Assembly (NCBI GenBank): GCA_052034865.1
Contig: JBPOIC010000047.1
Coordinates: 1-36,683, forward strand
Reading direction: 5' to 3'
From: JBPOIC01 sp052034865
Lineage (GTDB): Bacteria; UBA10199; JADFYH01
DNA length: 36,683 bases
In this document: positions 14,049-22,916 of the stretch, piece by piece
Layout of the letters: each line of letters starts with the position of its first letter
Numbering within the stretch: the first letter of the stretch is position 1
Position numbers and translations under genes: made by a program
The notes under the pieces: generated by a model
Told to the model about the DNA's origin: nothing
The model's input: only the letters and a program-made list of their open reading frames with translations
The model's database searches: none

Positions 14049-14124
14049 GGGAAGGGGGTTGAAAAACAAAGAGAATGAGAGAAAAAATCGAGCATGGGCT
14101 TTTGGATAAGTAGGTAGAGAAATC

Positions 14125-15873
14125 ATGGATGCACAGAATCAACAGAGCCATTCCCCAGAAAACAATCACACCTATTTTCAATCGCTTCTTTTTCAGGCCA
14201 AGGCGGCCGGTTTAAGAATTTTACGATCGGCAAAAGATCGCCTCAATAAAATCCCCACCCATCCAAAATCTTCTTTCAATAACCCAGCAACCCTTCTCGC
14301 CTGCGTGTCCACGCCCCTGTGGGATCTCACCCACGAGCGTGAAATTAAACTAACCGCTGGAAAAGTTCACAACCTGCGAATTGCCGCGACGGCTTTAAAC
14401 GGGGTTTTGATTGCGCAAAATCAAATTTTCAGTTTTTGGTCACAGCTGGGTCGTCTCACTCGAAGTAAAGGGTATGTCCCAGGTCGGGAAATTCAGGCGG
14501 GGTGTGTGGTCCCTTCGATTGGGGGAGGCATTTGTCAGCTGACCAACTCTCTATATGAAGCCGCACTAAAATCCGGGTGCGAAATTTTAGAGCGCCACGG
14601 GCATACACGTAAAACCGCTCAAACTCCCGAGCTGGATGCCACGGTTTTTTGGAACTATGTCGATTTACGCTTCCGCGCGCGGCAAGAGATTCAGCTTCAA
14701 ATTCATCTGGATGAAGATTTTCTTCACGTTCGTTTTTTTGGGCAGCAGCCCTCCGGCGTACTTCCTGCCGTTGCCTCTCATCCCTCTGACACTTCCCACG
14801 CCAAGAGCTGTGAAACCTGTGACAATGTTCATTGTCACAAAATGATTTCTTCCGAAAAAGGTGCAAGCGCTTTGCGTAAGGGTTATTTGCTGGATGAGTA
14901 TTGGCCCGAATTTGATGCCTGGATTTTATCTCAAAAAAAGCAATCCGATTTTTATCTGATTCCCCTCAATGGACAGCGCTTTAAAAAAAGCAATTACGCC
15001 TGGAGCCCCTCCATCCTTTCACACGCAAAAACAACCTGGTTTCAAACCTTAAAGTGGAGCCGAAAAATGAGAGGGCTTGCCGCTCAAGGGGCCTTACGCC
15101 AGCGTGCCCTTTTACGGCGCGATGAAGAGCTCGCCCACGTGTATGCGAAAAAACTTCCGACTGAGGTACGTGAGTGCACGATCTCCCAAAATCTGCTGGC
15201 GCCTCTTTGGAAAACAGGGATTTTGGGAGGACGAAGTTTTCAGGTTTTGATGACACGACTTCCGCTTAAGATTTTACAGATGCAACTCGATGAGGCTGCG
15301 GCCCTTTTGCCTGAAGCAAAAACCCTGCGTGATTTTCGTGATACCTCCAATCTCATGGAAGTTGAATGGGAGGCTCTCCAGGCCGCGAATGCGATCATTA
15401 CCCCGCATCAGCACATCGCTACGATTTTTCCAGAAAAAACCATTCATCTCCCCTGGCAGCTTCCCCTTCTTAAAAATAGAAAATGGACAAAGGGTCGGCG
15501 TGTGATTTTTCCCGCAACCACGGCCGCGCGCAAAGGCGCGTATTGGGTGCGTGAGATCGTAAAGGAGCTTGGATGCGAGCTGGTGGTGGTGGGAGGAAAT
15601 GTCGAAGGTAAGAATTTTTGGGAAGGGATCAACCTTCTTCAAAAATCATGGGCCGAGACGTGGTGGGATCAGGCCGGTCTTGTGATCTTGCCGGCCTTTA
15701 TCGAGTTTAAACCTCGGGCTTTACTTCTCGCGCAGGCATTGGGTTTGCCGATCATCGCCTCTCAAGCCTGCGGAGTTTCTGCTTCGGAAGGTGTGACGGT
15801 TTTTCCAACCGAAGACAAAGAGGCCTTTTTCAAATGTGTGCGTGAGCAGTATTTAAAGCTTCGCTCCTTGTAA
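14125..15873 (+). CDS. VanW-domain protein fused to a glycosyltransferase-like domain
   Basis: This 582-residue protein has a VanW domain at about 60-205. The hallmark segment is GYVPGREIQAG...SIGGGICQLTNSLYEAAL (117-147). VanW-like domains occur in cell-envelope and glycopeptide-resistance loci, but their reaction is not established. A short cysteine cluster follows (C229, C232, C237, H238), able to hold a metal. From about 255 the sequence resembles a GT-B (GT4-like) glycosyltransferase. The best evidence is the C-terminal half, with a GR-V-FPATTAARKGAYWV strand-loop near 455 and a nucleotide-sugar-binding-like tail: PAFIEFKPRALLLAQALG, then PIIASQACG and VFPTEDKEAF. No signal peptide or membrane helix is seen, so it is probably cytoplasmic or peripheral. 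The ATG is chosen with only a weak purine tract before it. A dispersed repeat abuts the stop codon. Confidence 0.85.
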   Translation: MDAQNQQSHSPENNHTYFQSLLFQAKAAGLRILRSAKDRLNKIPTHPKSSFNNPATLLACVSTPLWDLTHEREIKLTAGKVHNLRIAATALNGVLIAQNQIFSFWSQLGRLTRSKGYVPGREIQAGCVVPSIGGGICQLTNSLYEAALKSGCEILERHGHTRKTAQTPELDATVFWNYVDLRFRARQEIQLQIHLDEDFLHVRFFGQQPSGVLPAVASHPSDTSHAKSCETCDNVHCHKMISSEKGASALRKGYLLDEYWPEFDAWILSQKKQSDFYLIPLNGQRFKKSNYAWSPSILSHAKTTWFQTLKWSRKMRGLAAQGALRQRALLRRDEELAHVYAKKLPTEVRECTISQNLLAPLWKTGILGGRSFQVLMTRLPLKILQMQLDEAAALLPEAKTLRDFRDTSNLMEVEWEALQAANAIITPHQHIATIFPEKTIHLPWQLPLLKNRKWTKGRRVIFPATTAARKGAYWVREIVKELGCELVVVGGNVEGKNFWEGINLLQKSWAETWWDQAGLVILPAFIEFKPRALLLAQALGLPIIASQACGVSASEGVTVFPTEDKEAFFKCVREQYLKLRSL

Positions 15874-16050
15874 TGACGCCCGCACCGTCTTTGCGATCCG
15901 CCAAAGGCGGACCCAGGCGAATGCAGTGAAGCGAAGCCATCCAGGAATTAGAAGACAGAAGATAGAATGCAGAATCCAGAATTCAGGAGACAGAAGAAAA
16001 ACATTGAAGATCAATTTTTCGGTAGGGGTTTATGGTCATAGACCCCTACC
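15874..16050 (-). repeat. Composite intergenic repeat, copy A
   Basis: Read on the minus strand, this stretch has four parts. First is a GGTAGGGG...CCCCTACC hairpin (16021-16050, 14-bp arms with one G-U pair). Next is CCGAAAAATTGATCTT (16022-16007), then a run of TTCTG-rich heptamers, and last a GGATGGCTTCGCTTCAC...CGCAAAGACG...CGTCATTA module. That module contains a TCCGCC-AAA-GGCGGA hairpin at 15897-15911. The 16-base joint is identical to one in copy B (20930-20945), and the last module matches copy C. The repeat touches the stop codon of the VanW fusion gene. Confidence 0.75.
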
Positions 16051-16536
16051 ATCCATTTAGCGGGTTCCATGTCCGACCTCTTCATGACATTTGGCACAAG
16101 GGATATTCCCCTCTTCCGATTTTTCCCGACAAGACAATGAAAATAACCACCAGCCAGCGTGTCTGTGTAGGAGATTGCTTTGATTGGGTTGAGTTCGGGT
16201 TCATGGGACTTAAACCTTGCGTTTCAATAGAGAACAAACCACGAACCCTCGAAAGCCCCTTATGAGATAAATCATAAGATCCAACCCTTGCCTGTCTGAA
16301 AGTTTAAAGTTGTCTGGATGGAGAGAAATTTGAGGGGAGTAAGAATTTCCTCCCAAATCACGTAAGGCGAGTGAGTAAAAAAGTTAAGGATTCTCTAAAG
16401 ATGAAAAAAGTGTAGCAACCTCATACGGATCTTGCCGATATGAATCTTAGATGAAGGAGAGTATCCTTATAAGGGTACTTCCTCGCTGTTTTACAAAGTT
16501 TCTTCATTTTCGCTCAGCCTTATTAAGGAAAGAACC
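16051..16536. other. Non-coding gap before the coiled-coil gene
   Basis: No gene is supported. A short minus-strand frame ending at 16057 reads through IPCAKCHEE, a CxxCH-like motif, but it is only about 50 codons with no start site, so it is at most a relic. The end of the gap (16521-16536) holds the AAGGA Shine-Dalgarno of the next gene. No clear promoter or terminator stands out. Confidence 0.4.
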
Positions 16537-18522
16537 ATGAGTATTTTTGATTTATCAAATTTAAAAGCGCTTCCCGGTAAAGTCATGCAGGAGGTGGGAA
16601 ATGCTCTATCTTCCCAACCTCCGGCAGAAGCCCCGCCTCCTGATCAAGGGAACCAAGAATCTCCAGGTCCAGATCAAAAAGATCTGGCTCAAGCCGGAAA
16701 AAATCTGAAAGATCTGGAAAGACGGGCCCCAGAAGCCAGCGACGTTAAAGTAGGTGTCGAGGCAGGCCCTCCCCCTCCTTCACCCGAAGAAACTGATCCT
16801 AAAAAAGCCGAAGCGGTCGAAGTGGCCAATGCAGAGTATCAGCTTGCTCAACTACAAAGGCAGGAAGCCTTAAAGAGGGTAGAAGGTGCTAACGCGACCC
16901 TGAAAAAAGCCGAACAGGCTCATCATGATGTGATTTATGCGGATAAACCGCTCTTTCCGGATGGCGATAAGATCCATAATGAAGCGGTGTTATTTCGTGG
17001 TATCAGGAACAAGGCCAATGAATTGGCGGTTGATGCCTATGCCAGATTAGCCGCAGCGGAGGCGAAGGTTGCTATGGCCGAAGCAGCCCTCGCTGTAGCT
17101 CAAACCAGTGAAGGCTTAAAACCTGCGGATCCAGGCCCTGCCACACCCAAGGCGGCGGTAGATGCAGCAGCGAAGGCGATGCAGAGTGCCGAAGTTGCGC
17201 AGGCTCAGGTTGAAGGAAATGCAGCGGGATGTGATGAAGCCTTTGTGAAGGCCAGGGCCAACTCGGTACTTTCAAAAAGCTCGGCCGATCAGGCGATAGC
17301 CATTCGCGATCTGCATTTTCAGGCGGCGAAAGAAGATCCTTATAATCTTTCCAAGGCAGAAGATGCTCTCAGTACCGCTCAGGCAGCCGATTCGGCGGCC
17401 GCTCTTTCCAGCGCCGCAGCGAACGCGACCGTTAAGGCCGCCCTGGCAAAGGTCGAATCTTTAGTAAATGCAAATGATCCTTCCGAGCTTGAACTGGCTC
17501 AAGGCGCTCTCACCCGCGCCCAGGCAGATGCCGCCCAGGCAGCCAGCGTCTCGCGTACCGCAACTCATGGCGCTCAGGTGGCGAGAGAGCATCTGGAGTC
17601 TTTGAATGGAGAAGGTGTTGCTGCAGCCAACCAGCAGGCTCGAGCGAAAAATGAGAATGCCGAAAAACTTCAGCAAGATGCCCATGAAAAAATCGTTGAG
17701 GCAAACTCTGGGGTTTACAATCCCACCGATGTTGTTCTTGCCGATCAGGCAGCTCAAAAAGCCCGCGCGGCTGCAGTAGAAGCTTTGGTAAAAGCGGATG
17801 AAACCGTCCGTTTGGCTTCCTCTCGCCTGGATACGATTAGCGCCCGACCCGATTATCCTGGTAAGGCTTCCGAAATGAAAGTTGCCCTCGATGCCTTGGT
17901 GACGGCGCAGGTAGAAGCCAGGAGAGCACACCTCCTTGAAAAACAAACCGCCGAGGCCGCTCGCAATGCGAATGATCAAAGAATGGCTGTCAATGAGGTG
18001 GTAGAAGGCTACTCACTTGATGCAGCCCGTGCTGCTGAAAAAGCTCGGGTGGCACAAGCACAAATAGAAGAGGTTGCTTTTGATAAAAACATGAAAAATC
18101 CGGGAGGGCGACTCGAAGTGATTTGGTCCATGGACAGAAAAATTCAGGAAGCCAAATCCCAGTTTCAGATAGCATTCAATAGCCGAAACAGGATGTTACA
18201 CATTAGTAAAAAGTCGATGGATGCATTAAACGACCATCCTGACGATTACGCCCGATTACAAAATACAATTAAAACCCTAAGGACTAATCAGGATTCCGCA
18301 GATTTAACATTGGTTGCCGCCAGAACCGTGGTGGAGTCTATAGATTTGAAAATCAGAAAGCTTTCAGAAACGCCTCTTTCCAATCCAGATCGGCAGAAGG
18401 ATCTGGATCAGGCAAAAGCCGATCTAAACACTGCAAAAGATCAACTGCTTGAAGCAGAAAATATGGCTGAGGGCCTTCGTATTCATCAGAGTAACCTGCA
18501 AAAAAAGCTGCCAAGTGCTTAG
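16537..18522 (+). CDS. Ala-rich repeat coiled-coil protein of unknown function
   Basis: I do not recognise this 661-residue protein. After a short N-terminal segment (MSIFDLSNLKALP) come two Pro-rich stretches (about 27-48 and 76-86). Nearly the whole remainder (90-655) is Ala/Glu/Gln/Lys heptad sequence typical of long coiled coils. It is built from loose units of roughly 70-100 residues in which a helix ends in a D-P/N-P turn (for example EDPYNLSKAEDAL, NDPSELELAQGAL, YNPTDVVLADQAA). There is no signal peptide, membrane segment or catalytic motif, so a cytoplasmic scaffold or filament role is a guess. A clear AAGGA Shine-Dalgarno lies 7 bases before the ATG. It ends facing uvrB, with only a weak inverted repeat between them. 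The Pro-rich plus long-helix style recalls the giant protein at the window start, but no homology is claimed. Confidence 0.85.
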   Translation: MSIFDLSNLKALPGKVMQEVGNALSSQPPAEAPPPDQGNQESPGPDQKDLAQAGKNLKDLERRAPEASDVKVGVEAGPPPPSPEETDPKKAEAVEVANAEYQLAQLQRQEALKRVEGANATLKKAEQAHHDVIYADKPLFPDGDKIHNEAVLFRGIRNKANELAVDAYARLAAAEAKVAMAEAALAVAQTSEGLKPADPGPATPKAAVDAAAKAMQSAEVAQAQVEGNAAGCDEAFVKARANSVLSKSSADQAIAIRDLHFQAAKEDPYNLSKAEDALSTAQAADSAAALSSAAANATVKAALAKVESLVNANDPSELELAQGALTRAQADAAQAASVSRTATHGAQVAREHLESLNGEGVAAANQQARAKNENAEKLQQDAHEKIVEANSGVYNPTDVVLADQAAQKARAAAVEALVKADETVRLASSRLDTISARPDYPGKASEMKVALDALVTAQVEARRAHLLEKQTAEAARNANDQRMAVNEVVEGYSLDAARAAEKARVAQAQIEEVAFDKNMKNPGGRLEVIWSMDRKIQEAKSQFQIAFNSRNRMLHISKKSMDALNDHPDDYARLQNTIKTLRTNQDSADLTLVAARTVVESIDLKIRKLSETPLSNPDRQKDLDQAKADLNTAKDQLLEAENMAEGLRIHQSNLQKKLPSA

Positions 18523-18649
18523 CAGTTTTTATTTTGATCAAGACTGCAAAATCTCTCGCTTGTTTCTTTACTCAATATCCCGGCTGATCAGACTTCAGGA
18601 GATTTCGATTCTAAAAATTTAAGAAGTTAAGAGAATGGGATGAAAAAAA

Positions 18650-20656
18650 TTATTTTTTTATCCCCAACGCAAGCTCGATCATTTGCAACTCTTTTAACTG
18701 ATCGCGAATCTCTGCGGCGCGCTCGAAGTCGAGTTTTTTAGCGGCCTCGAGCATTTCTTTTTTCAGGTTCTCAATCAAGCCCGGAACCTCGTGAGGAGGA
18801 ATGGATTTTTTCTCGGCATTTTCAACCTCTAAAGGCACCGTGAAGTAATCCTGCTCCGGAACGGTTTCTAGAATGCGCGAGATTTTTTTCTGGACGGTTT
18901 TGGGGGAGATTTTATTTTCGCGATTGTATTCTTCCTGAATCGCCCGTCGTCTCTCGGTTTCGGAAATCGCACGCTTCATCGAATCGGTCATCTGATCGGC
19001 GTAAAGAATCACGAGTCCTTCCACGTTTCTCGCGGCACGACCAAAGGTTTGAATAAGCGAACGATCTGATCTTAAAAATCCTTCCTTGTCGGCATCAAGA
19101 ATCGCGACCAGTGAAACCTCAGGCAAATCGAGTCCTTCCCGCAAAAGATTAATTCCAATCAACACATCGAATTCCCCCAAACGCAGGCTGCGCAGAAGCT
19201 CTACGCGCTCGATCGTATCGATATCCGAATGCAGGTATCGAACCTGAACTCCTAAGGATTGATAGTATTTGGTGAGATCCTCGGCCATTCTCTTGGTGAG
19301 AGTGGTGATAAGCACGCGCTCGTTTTTGTCGACGCGTTCTCGGATTTCATTGAGCAGATCATCCACCTGATGCTGGGTAGGGCGAACAGAGATCTTCGGA
19401 TCTACCAGGCCCGTGGGACGAATGACCTGCTCCACCACCTCGCCGTGACTTTGCTTAAGCTCATAATCGGCGGGCGTGGCCGAAACATAAATCGATTGAT
19501 AAACGCGCGCTGAAAATTCTTCAAATTGAAGAGGACGGTTGTCGAGCGCCGAAGGAAGACGAAAGCCATAATCCACCAGCGATTTTTTGCGTGCCTGATC
19601 GCCGTGATACATGCCGCGAATCTGTGGAATCGTCAGATGAGATTCATCCACCATGAGTAAAAAATCTTTTGGATAATAATCGAGCAAGGTCGGCGGCGGT
19701 TCGCCGGGAGCGCGGCCGGTTAAGTGGCGCGAGTAATTCTCAATTCCTTTGCAAAATCCGATTTCCTCCATCATCTCTAAATCAAACTGCGTGCGCTGCT
19801 CGATGCGCTGTTTTTCAACGAGCTTGTTGTTTTCGTAAAAATACTGGATGCGCTGGGCGAGCTCTTCGCGAATGGCCTCCACGGCCGATTTCAAGGCGTG
19901 GTCCCACGTGACATAGTGACTGGCAGGATAGATCGCGATCTTGTCGAGCTCTTGCAGGGTTTCGCCGCGCAGCGGATCGATCTCGGTGATTCGGTCGATC
20001 TCATCCCCAAAAAACTCAACGCGAATTGCACGCTCTTCTTCATGTGCCGGAAAAATCTCCACCACATCGCCGCGCACGCGAAAAGTGCCGCGGTGAAAAT
20101 CGTAATCGCCGCGCTGGTATTGGATTTTCACCAGATCTTTTAAAATGAGATTGCGATCAGCTATTGTGCCTTTCTCCAGAAAAACGAGCAGCCCATGATA
20201 GGCCTCGGGCGAGCCCAGACCATAAATGCAAGAGACACTGGCGACGATGATGACGTCATTGCGCTCAAGCAACGCGCGCGTCGCAGAGTGGCGGAGCTTG
20301 TCGATCTCTTCGTTGATCGCCGAATCTTTCTCGATATAAAGATCGCGCGCCGCAACGTAGGCTTCGGGCTGATAGTAGTCGTAGTAGCTGACAAAATACT
20401 CGACAGCGTTCTCAGGAAAAAAGGACCGAAACTCCGAATAGAGCTGGGCAGCGAGTGTTTTGTTGGGCGCCATCACCAGCGTGGGTTTGCATACCCGCGC
20501 AATCACCTGCGCCATCGTGTAGGTTTTTCCAGATCCTGTTACTCCCAAAAGGGTCTGATGCTTTTTTCCCTCCAGGACACCGCGCGATAAAGCCTCGATC
20601 GCAGTCGGCTGATCGCCGCAGGGAGAAAAGTCGGAAATAAGTTTGAAAGGTTTCAT
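18650..20656 (-). CDS. uvrB: Excinuclease ABC subunit B
   Basis: UvrB is the damage-verifying helicase-like subunit of nucleotide excision repair; it is loaded by UvrA and then binds UvrC. The 668-residue product has Walker A GVTGSGKT at 38-45 and the damage-probing beta-hairpin region YYDYYQPEAY at 91-100. It also carries the MVDESHLT Walker B segment, helicase motifs such as VSATPADYE and QTFGRAARN, and a C-terminal UVR domain (about 628-663) that contacts UvrC. I chose the ATG at 20656, giving the usual MKPFKLISDFSPCGDQP start. The frame is open 21 codons further, but that extension is not family-like and begins with TTG. No clear Shine-Dalgarno or SOS box was recognised. uvrC lies about 10 kb away on the same strand. 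Confidence 0.97.
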   Translation of the reverse strand: MKPFKLISDFSPCGDQPTAIEALSRGVLEGKKHQTLLGVTGSGKTYTMAQVIARVCKPTLVMAPNKTLAAQLYSEFRSFFPENAVEYFVSYYDYYQPEAYVAARDLYIEKDSAINEEIDKLRHSATRALLERNDVIIVASVSCIYGLGSPEAYHGLLVFLEKGTIADRNLILKDLVKIQYQRGDYDFHRGTFRVRGDVVEIFPAHEEERAIRVEFFGDEIDRITEIDPLRGETLQELDKIAIYPASHYVTWDHALKSAVEAIREELAQRIQYFYENNKLVEKQRIEQRTQFDLEMMEEIGFCKGIENYSRHLTGRAPGEPPPTLLDYYPKDFLLMVDESHLTIPQIRGMYHGDQARKKSLVDYGFRLPSALDNRPLQFEEFSARVYQSIYVSATPADYELKQSHGEVVEQVIRPTGLVDPKISVRPTQHQVDDLLNEIRERVDKNERVLITTLTKRMAEDLTKYYQSLGVQVRYLHSDIDTIERVELLRSLRLGEFDVLIGINLLREGLDLPEVSLVAILDADKEGFLRSDRSLIQTFGRAARNVEGLVILYADQMTDSMKRAISETERRRAIQEEYNRENKISPKTVQKKISRILETVPEQDYFTVPLEVENAEKKSIPPHEVPGLIENLKKEMLEAAKKLDFERAAEIRDQLKELQMIELALGIKK

Positions 20657-20802
20657 GAGAGATAAATGGATGAGATTTTTTAACGATCGATTCTGTTCGC
20701 CCTGAGCCCGAGCCACCAAAGGAGGATTGAAAGAAGATTGATTTTCAATGTTTTACTTCTGTTCTCTGATTCTTCCCCTTTCCCTTTCAATGGGACGAAG
20801 TA

Positions 20803-21000
20803 CCCGAAGAGTGGAGGGTGCCCTGCCGTAGGCAGGAGGTTAGGGGAGAAATTAAATTTTCACCCTCCCTCCAACTCCAGCCTGTCAAAGGCGGGAGGGC
20901 ATTTGCGGGCGACGCATGCGTCACCATTACCGAAAAATTGATCTTGAATCTTTTTTCTGACTTCTGACTTCTGAATTCTGTCTTCTAACTTCCGTTTTCT
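20803..21000 (+). repeat. Composite intergenic repeat, copy B
   Basis: This holds CCTGCC-GTA-GGCAGG, then the perfect 12-base palindrome GACGCATGCGTC (20911-20922) preceded by GGGC. CCGAAAAATTGATCTT (20930-20945) and a run of TTCTGACTTCTG-type heptamers follow, to about 20995. The 16-base joint is identical to copy A, and the GGGC-palindrome-CC block corresponds to copy C. It fills the gap between the uvrB 5' end and the methyltransferase 3' end, where no gene is seen (20657-21017). Confidence 0.75.
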
Positions 21001-21017
21001 TAAGAGCATCCTGTAAC

Positions 21018-21632
21018 TTAAACCCTCTCAATCACACACGCCCAAGCTTCTACCTGTGGCTTTTCCAGGTTCGTCTCAAACAGGGCAGGACGGATTTCCA
21101 ACACCCGCCATCCATTTTTAAATGCATTTCGAATCTCATCTTCACACACCCGACGAGGTCCCCAGGTGCCCGGTTCGCGCTCGCTAAAACAGAGCAACCG
21201 ATAAATTCCCGATGGGTTTAAAACCGAGGCCAGACTTTGAACGTAGCGCAGGCGATCTTCATCGGAAAAAACATGAAAAAGACCAGAGTCTAAAATCGAG
21301 TGAAAACGACCGACTCCCGCAAGCTCAAGGGCGTTTGCAGTTTTAAAGGACGCGCTTAAGTTTCTTTCCTTAGACTTTTGATTCGCGCGGGCAATCGCGG
21401 TGGGAGCGCTGTCGATGCCAATCACCTCCAGCCCTTTCTCTGCCAGAAAAAGGGCGTTTTCACCTGTGCCGCAACCAATATCCAGCACGGGTCCCTTCCA
21501 TTCTCCTTCGGCGTAAAACTTTAACACCTCTGCCTGCGGACGGCCAATCTCCCAGGGCGGTACACCTTGATAGGAGGACTCAAAACCATTTGCGTCCAAA
21601 GCGACATTTCTTAAATCTTCATTCAAGCTCAT
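21018..21632 (-). CDS. Class I SAM-dependent methyltransferase
   Basis: The 204-residue product has the Rossmann motif I VLDIGCGTGENALFLA (49-64), then the acidic ribose-binding segment VIGIDSAPTAIARA. The N-terminal PPWEIGRPQ (25-33) is a lid motif seen in small methyltransferases related to the thiopurine/TPMT-like group. The substrate cannot be told; small thiols, selenium or tellurium compounds or aromatic acids are all possible for such families. A GAGGA Shine-Dalgarno supports the ATG. It starts 43 bases after proB on the same strand and may be co-transcribed with it. Copy B of the composite repeat lies just beyond its stop. Confidence 0.88.
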   Translation of the reverse strand: MSLNEDLRNVALDANGFESSYQGVPPWEIGRPQAEVLKFYAEGEWKGPVLDIGCGTGENALFLAEKGLEVIGIDSAPTAIARANQKSKERNLSASFKTANALELAGVGRFHSILDSGLFHVFSDEDRLRYVQSLASVLNPSGIYRLLCFSEREPGTWGPRRVCEDEIRNAFKNGWRVLEIRPALFETNLEKPQVEAWACVIERV

Positions 21633-21675
21633 AATTTCCTCTTCAAATTGGATGGGATGAGGCGAGTAGGAAAGA

Positions 21676-22830
21676 TTAGGACTGCTGAGAATTTTGGATC
21701 AAAACAAGATCATCCCGATGAATCACTTCATCCAGATATTTATATCCCAATATTTTTTCAATCTCGGTGGTTTTGGCGCCACGGATTTTTTCGATTTCAG
21801 AAGAGGAATAAGTGACCAAACCTCTGGCAAAGACTTTTCCTTCTTCGGTTTTTAAATCTACCGGATCGCCAATCCCAAAATTTCCTTTCACCCAACGCAC
21901 TCCGGAAGGAAGCAGGCTTTTCCCTTTTTGAAGCAGGGCCTCGGCGGCACCGGCGTCGACGATTACTTCACCCAAAGGTTTTAGGGCGTAAGCCATCCAG
22001 TGTTTGCGCCGGTTAAGTTGGGCGGATTCATTTTGTGCAAGAATGAGGGTGCCCAAGTCTTCGCCCAGTGCCAGGCGCTTGAGCCCGTTCTTGGTGTGCC
22101 CGCTCGCGATGAGAGTGGGAATCCCAAAGTAGGCGGCCTTTTGCGCGGCCTCGAGTTTTGTGATCATGCCGCCTGTGCTTCCCAAACGTTGGGTGTCTTT
22201 GGCCAAACCACGCACCTCGTCGGTGATATCTTTGAGGAGGGGAATGCGCTCGGCCTCGGGATGCGTGCGGGGATCAGCGGTGTAGAGTCCGTCGCGGTCG
22301 GTTAGAATCACCAGCAAATCGGCCTCGACGACATTCGTCACTAAAGCAGAAAGATTGTCGTTGTCCCCAAAACGGATTTCTTCAACCGAGACCGTATCAT
22401 TTTCATTGATGATCGGAATCAGACCAAACTGCAAAATCTCGGCGATTGCATGACGGGCGTTTAGGTAGCGATGCCGATGGGATAAATCCTCGCGGGTGAG
22501 TAAAATCTGGGCGATTCCCAATCCCTTTTTTGCGAACACTTTTTCATAGTGGTTCATTAAAACGCTCTGACCGACCGCCGCAATGGCCTGTTTTTGGGAG
22601 ATCTCACGAGGTTTGCGTTTAAGCCCCAGCTTGGCCATGCCACAGGCAACTGCGCCCGATGAGACGAGAATCACTTTTTTATTTTGATGAGTAAGGGCGG
22701 CGATATCGGAGGCCAGGCGACGAAATGCTGTAGGATCGAGCTCACCTTTGGAATCGGTGAGGAGCGAACTTCCGATTTTGACTACCCAGGTTTTAGCTTG
22801 TTGGATGAGGGTGCGGTAGGATTCGGTCAT
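21676..22830 (-). CDS. proB: Glutamate 5-kinase
   Basis: ProB phosphorylates L-glutamate to gamma-glutamyl phosphate, the first and feedback-inhibited step of proline synthesis. The 384-residue protein has the amino-acid-kinase fold at about 1-260, with VVKIGSSLLTDS near the N-terminus, ILVSSGAVACG, PIINENDTVS, FGDNDNLSALV and the ATP-loop GSTGGMITKLEAA. A C-terminal PUA domain (about 285-365) follows, as in full-length ProB. proA is not in the window. It follows obgE by 86 bases, a common order in proteobacteria, and is followed by a methyltransferase gene. Confidence 0.97.
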   Translation of the reverse strand: MTESYRTLIQQAKTWVVKIGSSLLTDSKGELDPTAFRRLASDIAALTHQNKKVILVSSGAVACGMAKLGLKRKPREISQKQAIAAVGQSVLMNHYEKVFAKKGLGIAQILLTREDLSHRHRYLNARHAIAEILQFGLIPIINENDTVSVEEIRFGDNDNLSALVTNVVEADLLVILTDRDGLYTADPRTHPEAERIPLLKDITDEVRGLAKDTQRLGSTGGMITKLEAAQKAAYFGIPTLIASGHTKNGLKRLALGEDLGTLILAQNESAQLNRRKHWMAYALKPLGEVIVDAGAAEALLQKGKSLLPSGVRWVKGNFGIGDPVDLKTEEGKVFARGLVTYSSSEIEKIRGAKTTEIEKILGYKYLDEVIHRDDLVLIQNSQQS

Positions 22831-22916
22831 GGTTGGGGGAGATAGCTCGAAGAAAATAAAAAATCACGAAAGAATTTTGAAATGCAAGACGGGGAAATGA
22901 GGTTAAATTTTTGATC

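Noticed and set aside
15940..16005. CRISPR-like array of short GAAGACAGAA units
   Set aside because: The units are degenerate 7-10 base tandem heptamers without spacers or cas genes; they are part of the composite intergenic repeat.
16032..16265. Plus-strand frame of 77 codons
   Set aside because: Its start codon lies in the loop of the repeat hairpin, it has no ribosome binding site and shows no domain.
18522..18548. Terminator between the coiled-coil gene and uvrB
   Set aside because: The GCAGT...ACTGC arms are short and no T-run follows on either strand.
20657..20719. N-terminal extension of UvrB
   Set aside because: The 21 extra codons begin with TTG and do not resemble UvrB; the family start MKPFKLISDF lies at the ATG at 20656.
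20657..20800. SOS (LexA) box upstream of uvrB
   Set aside because: I looked for CTGT-N8-ACAG and GAAC-N4-GTTC patterns on both strands and found only half matches.
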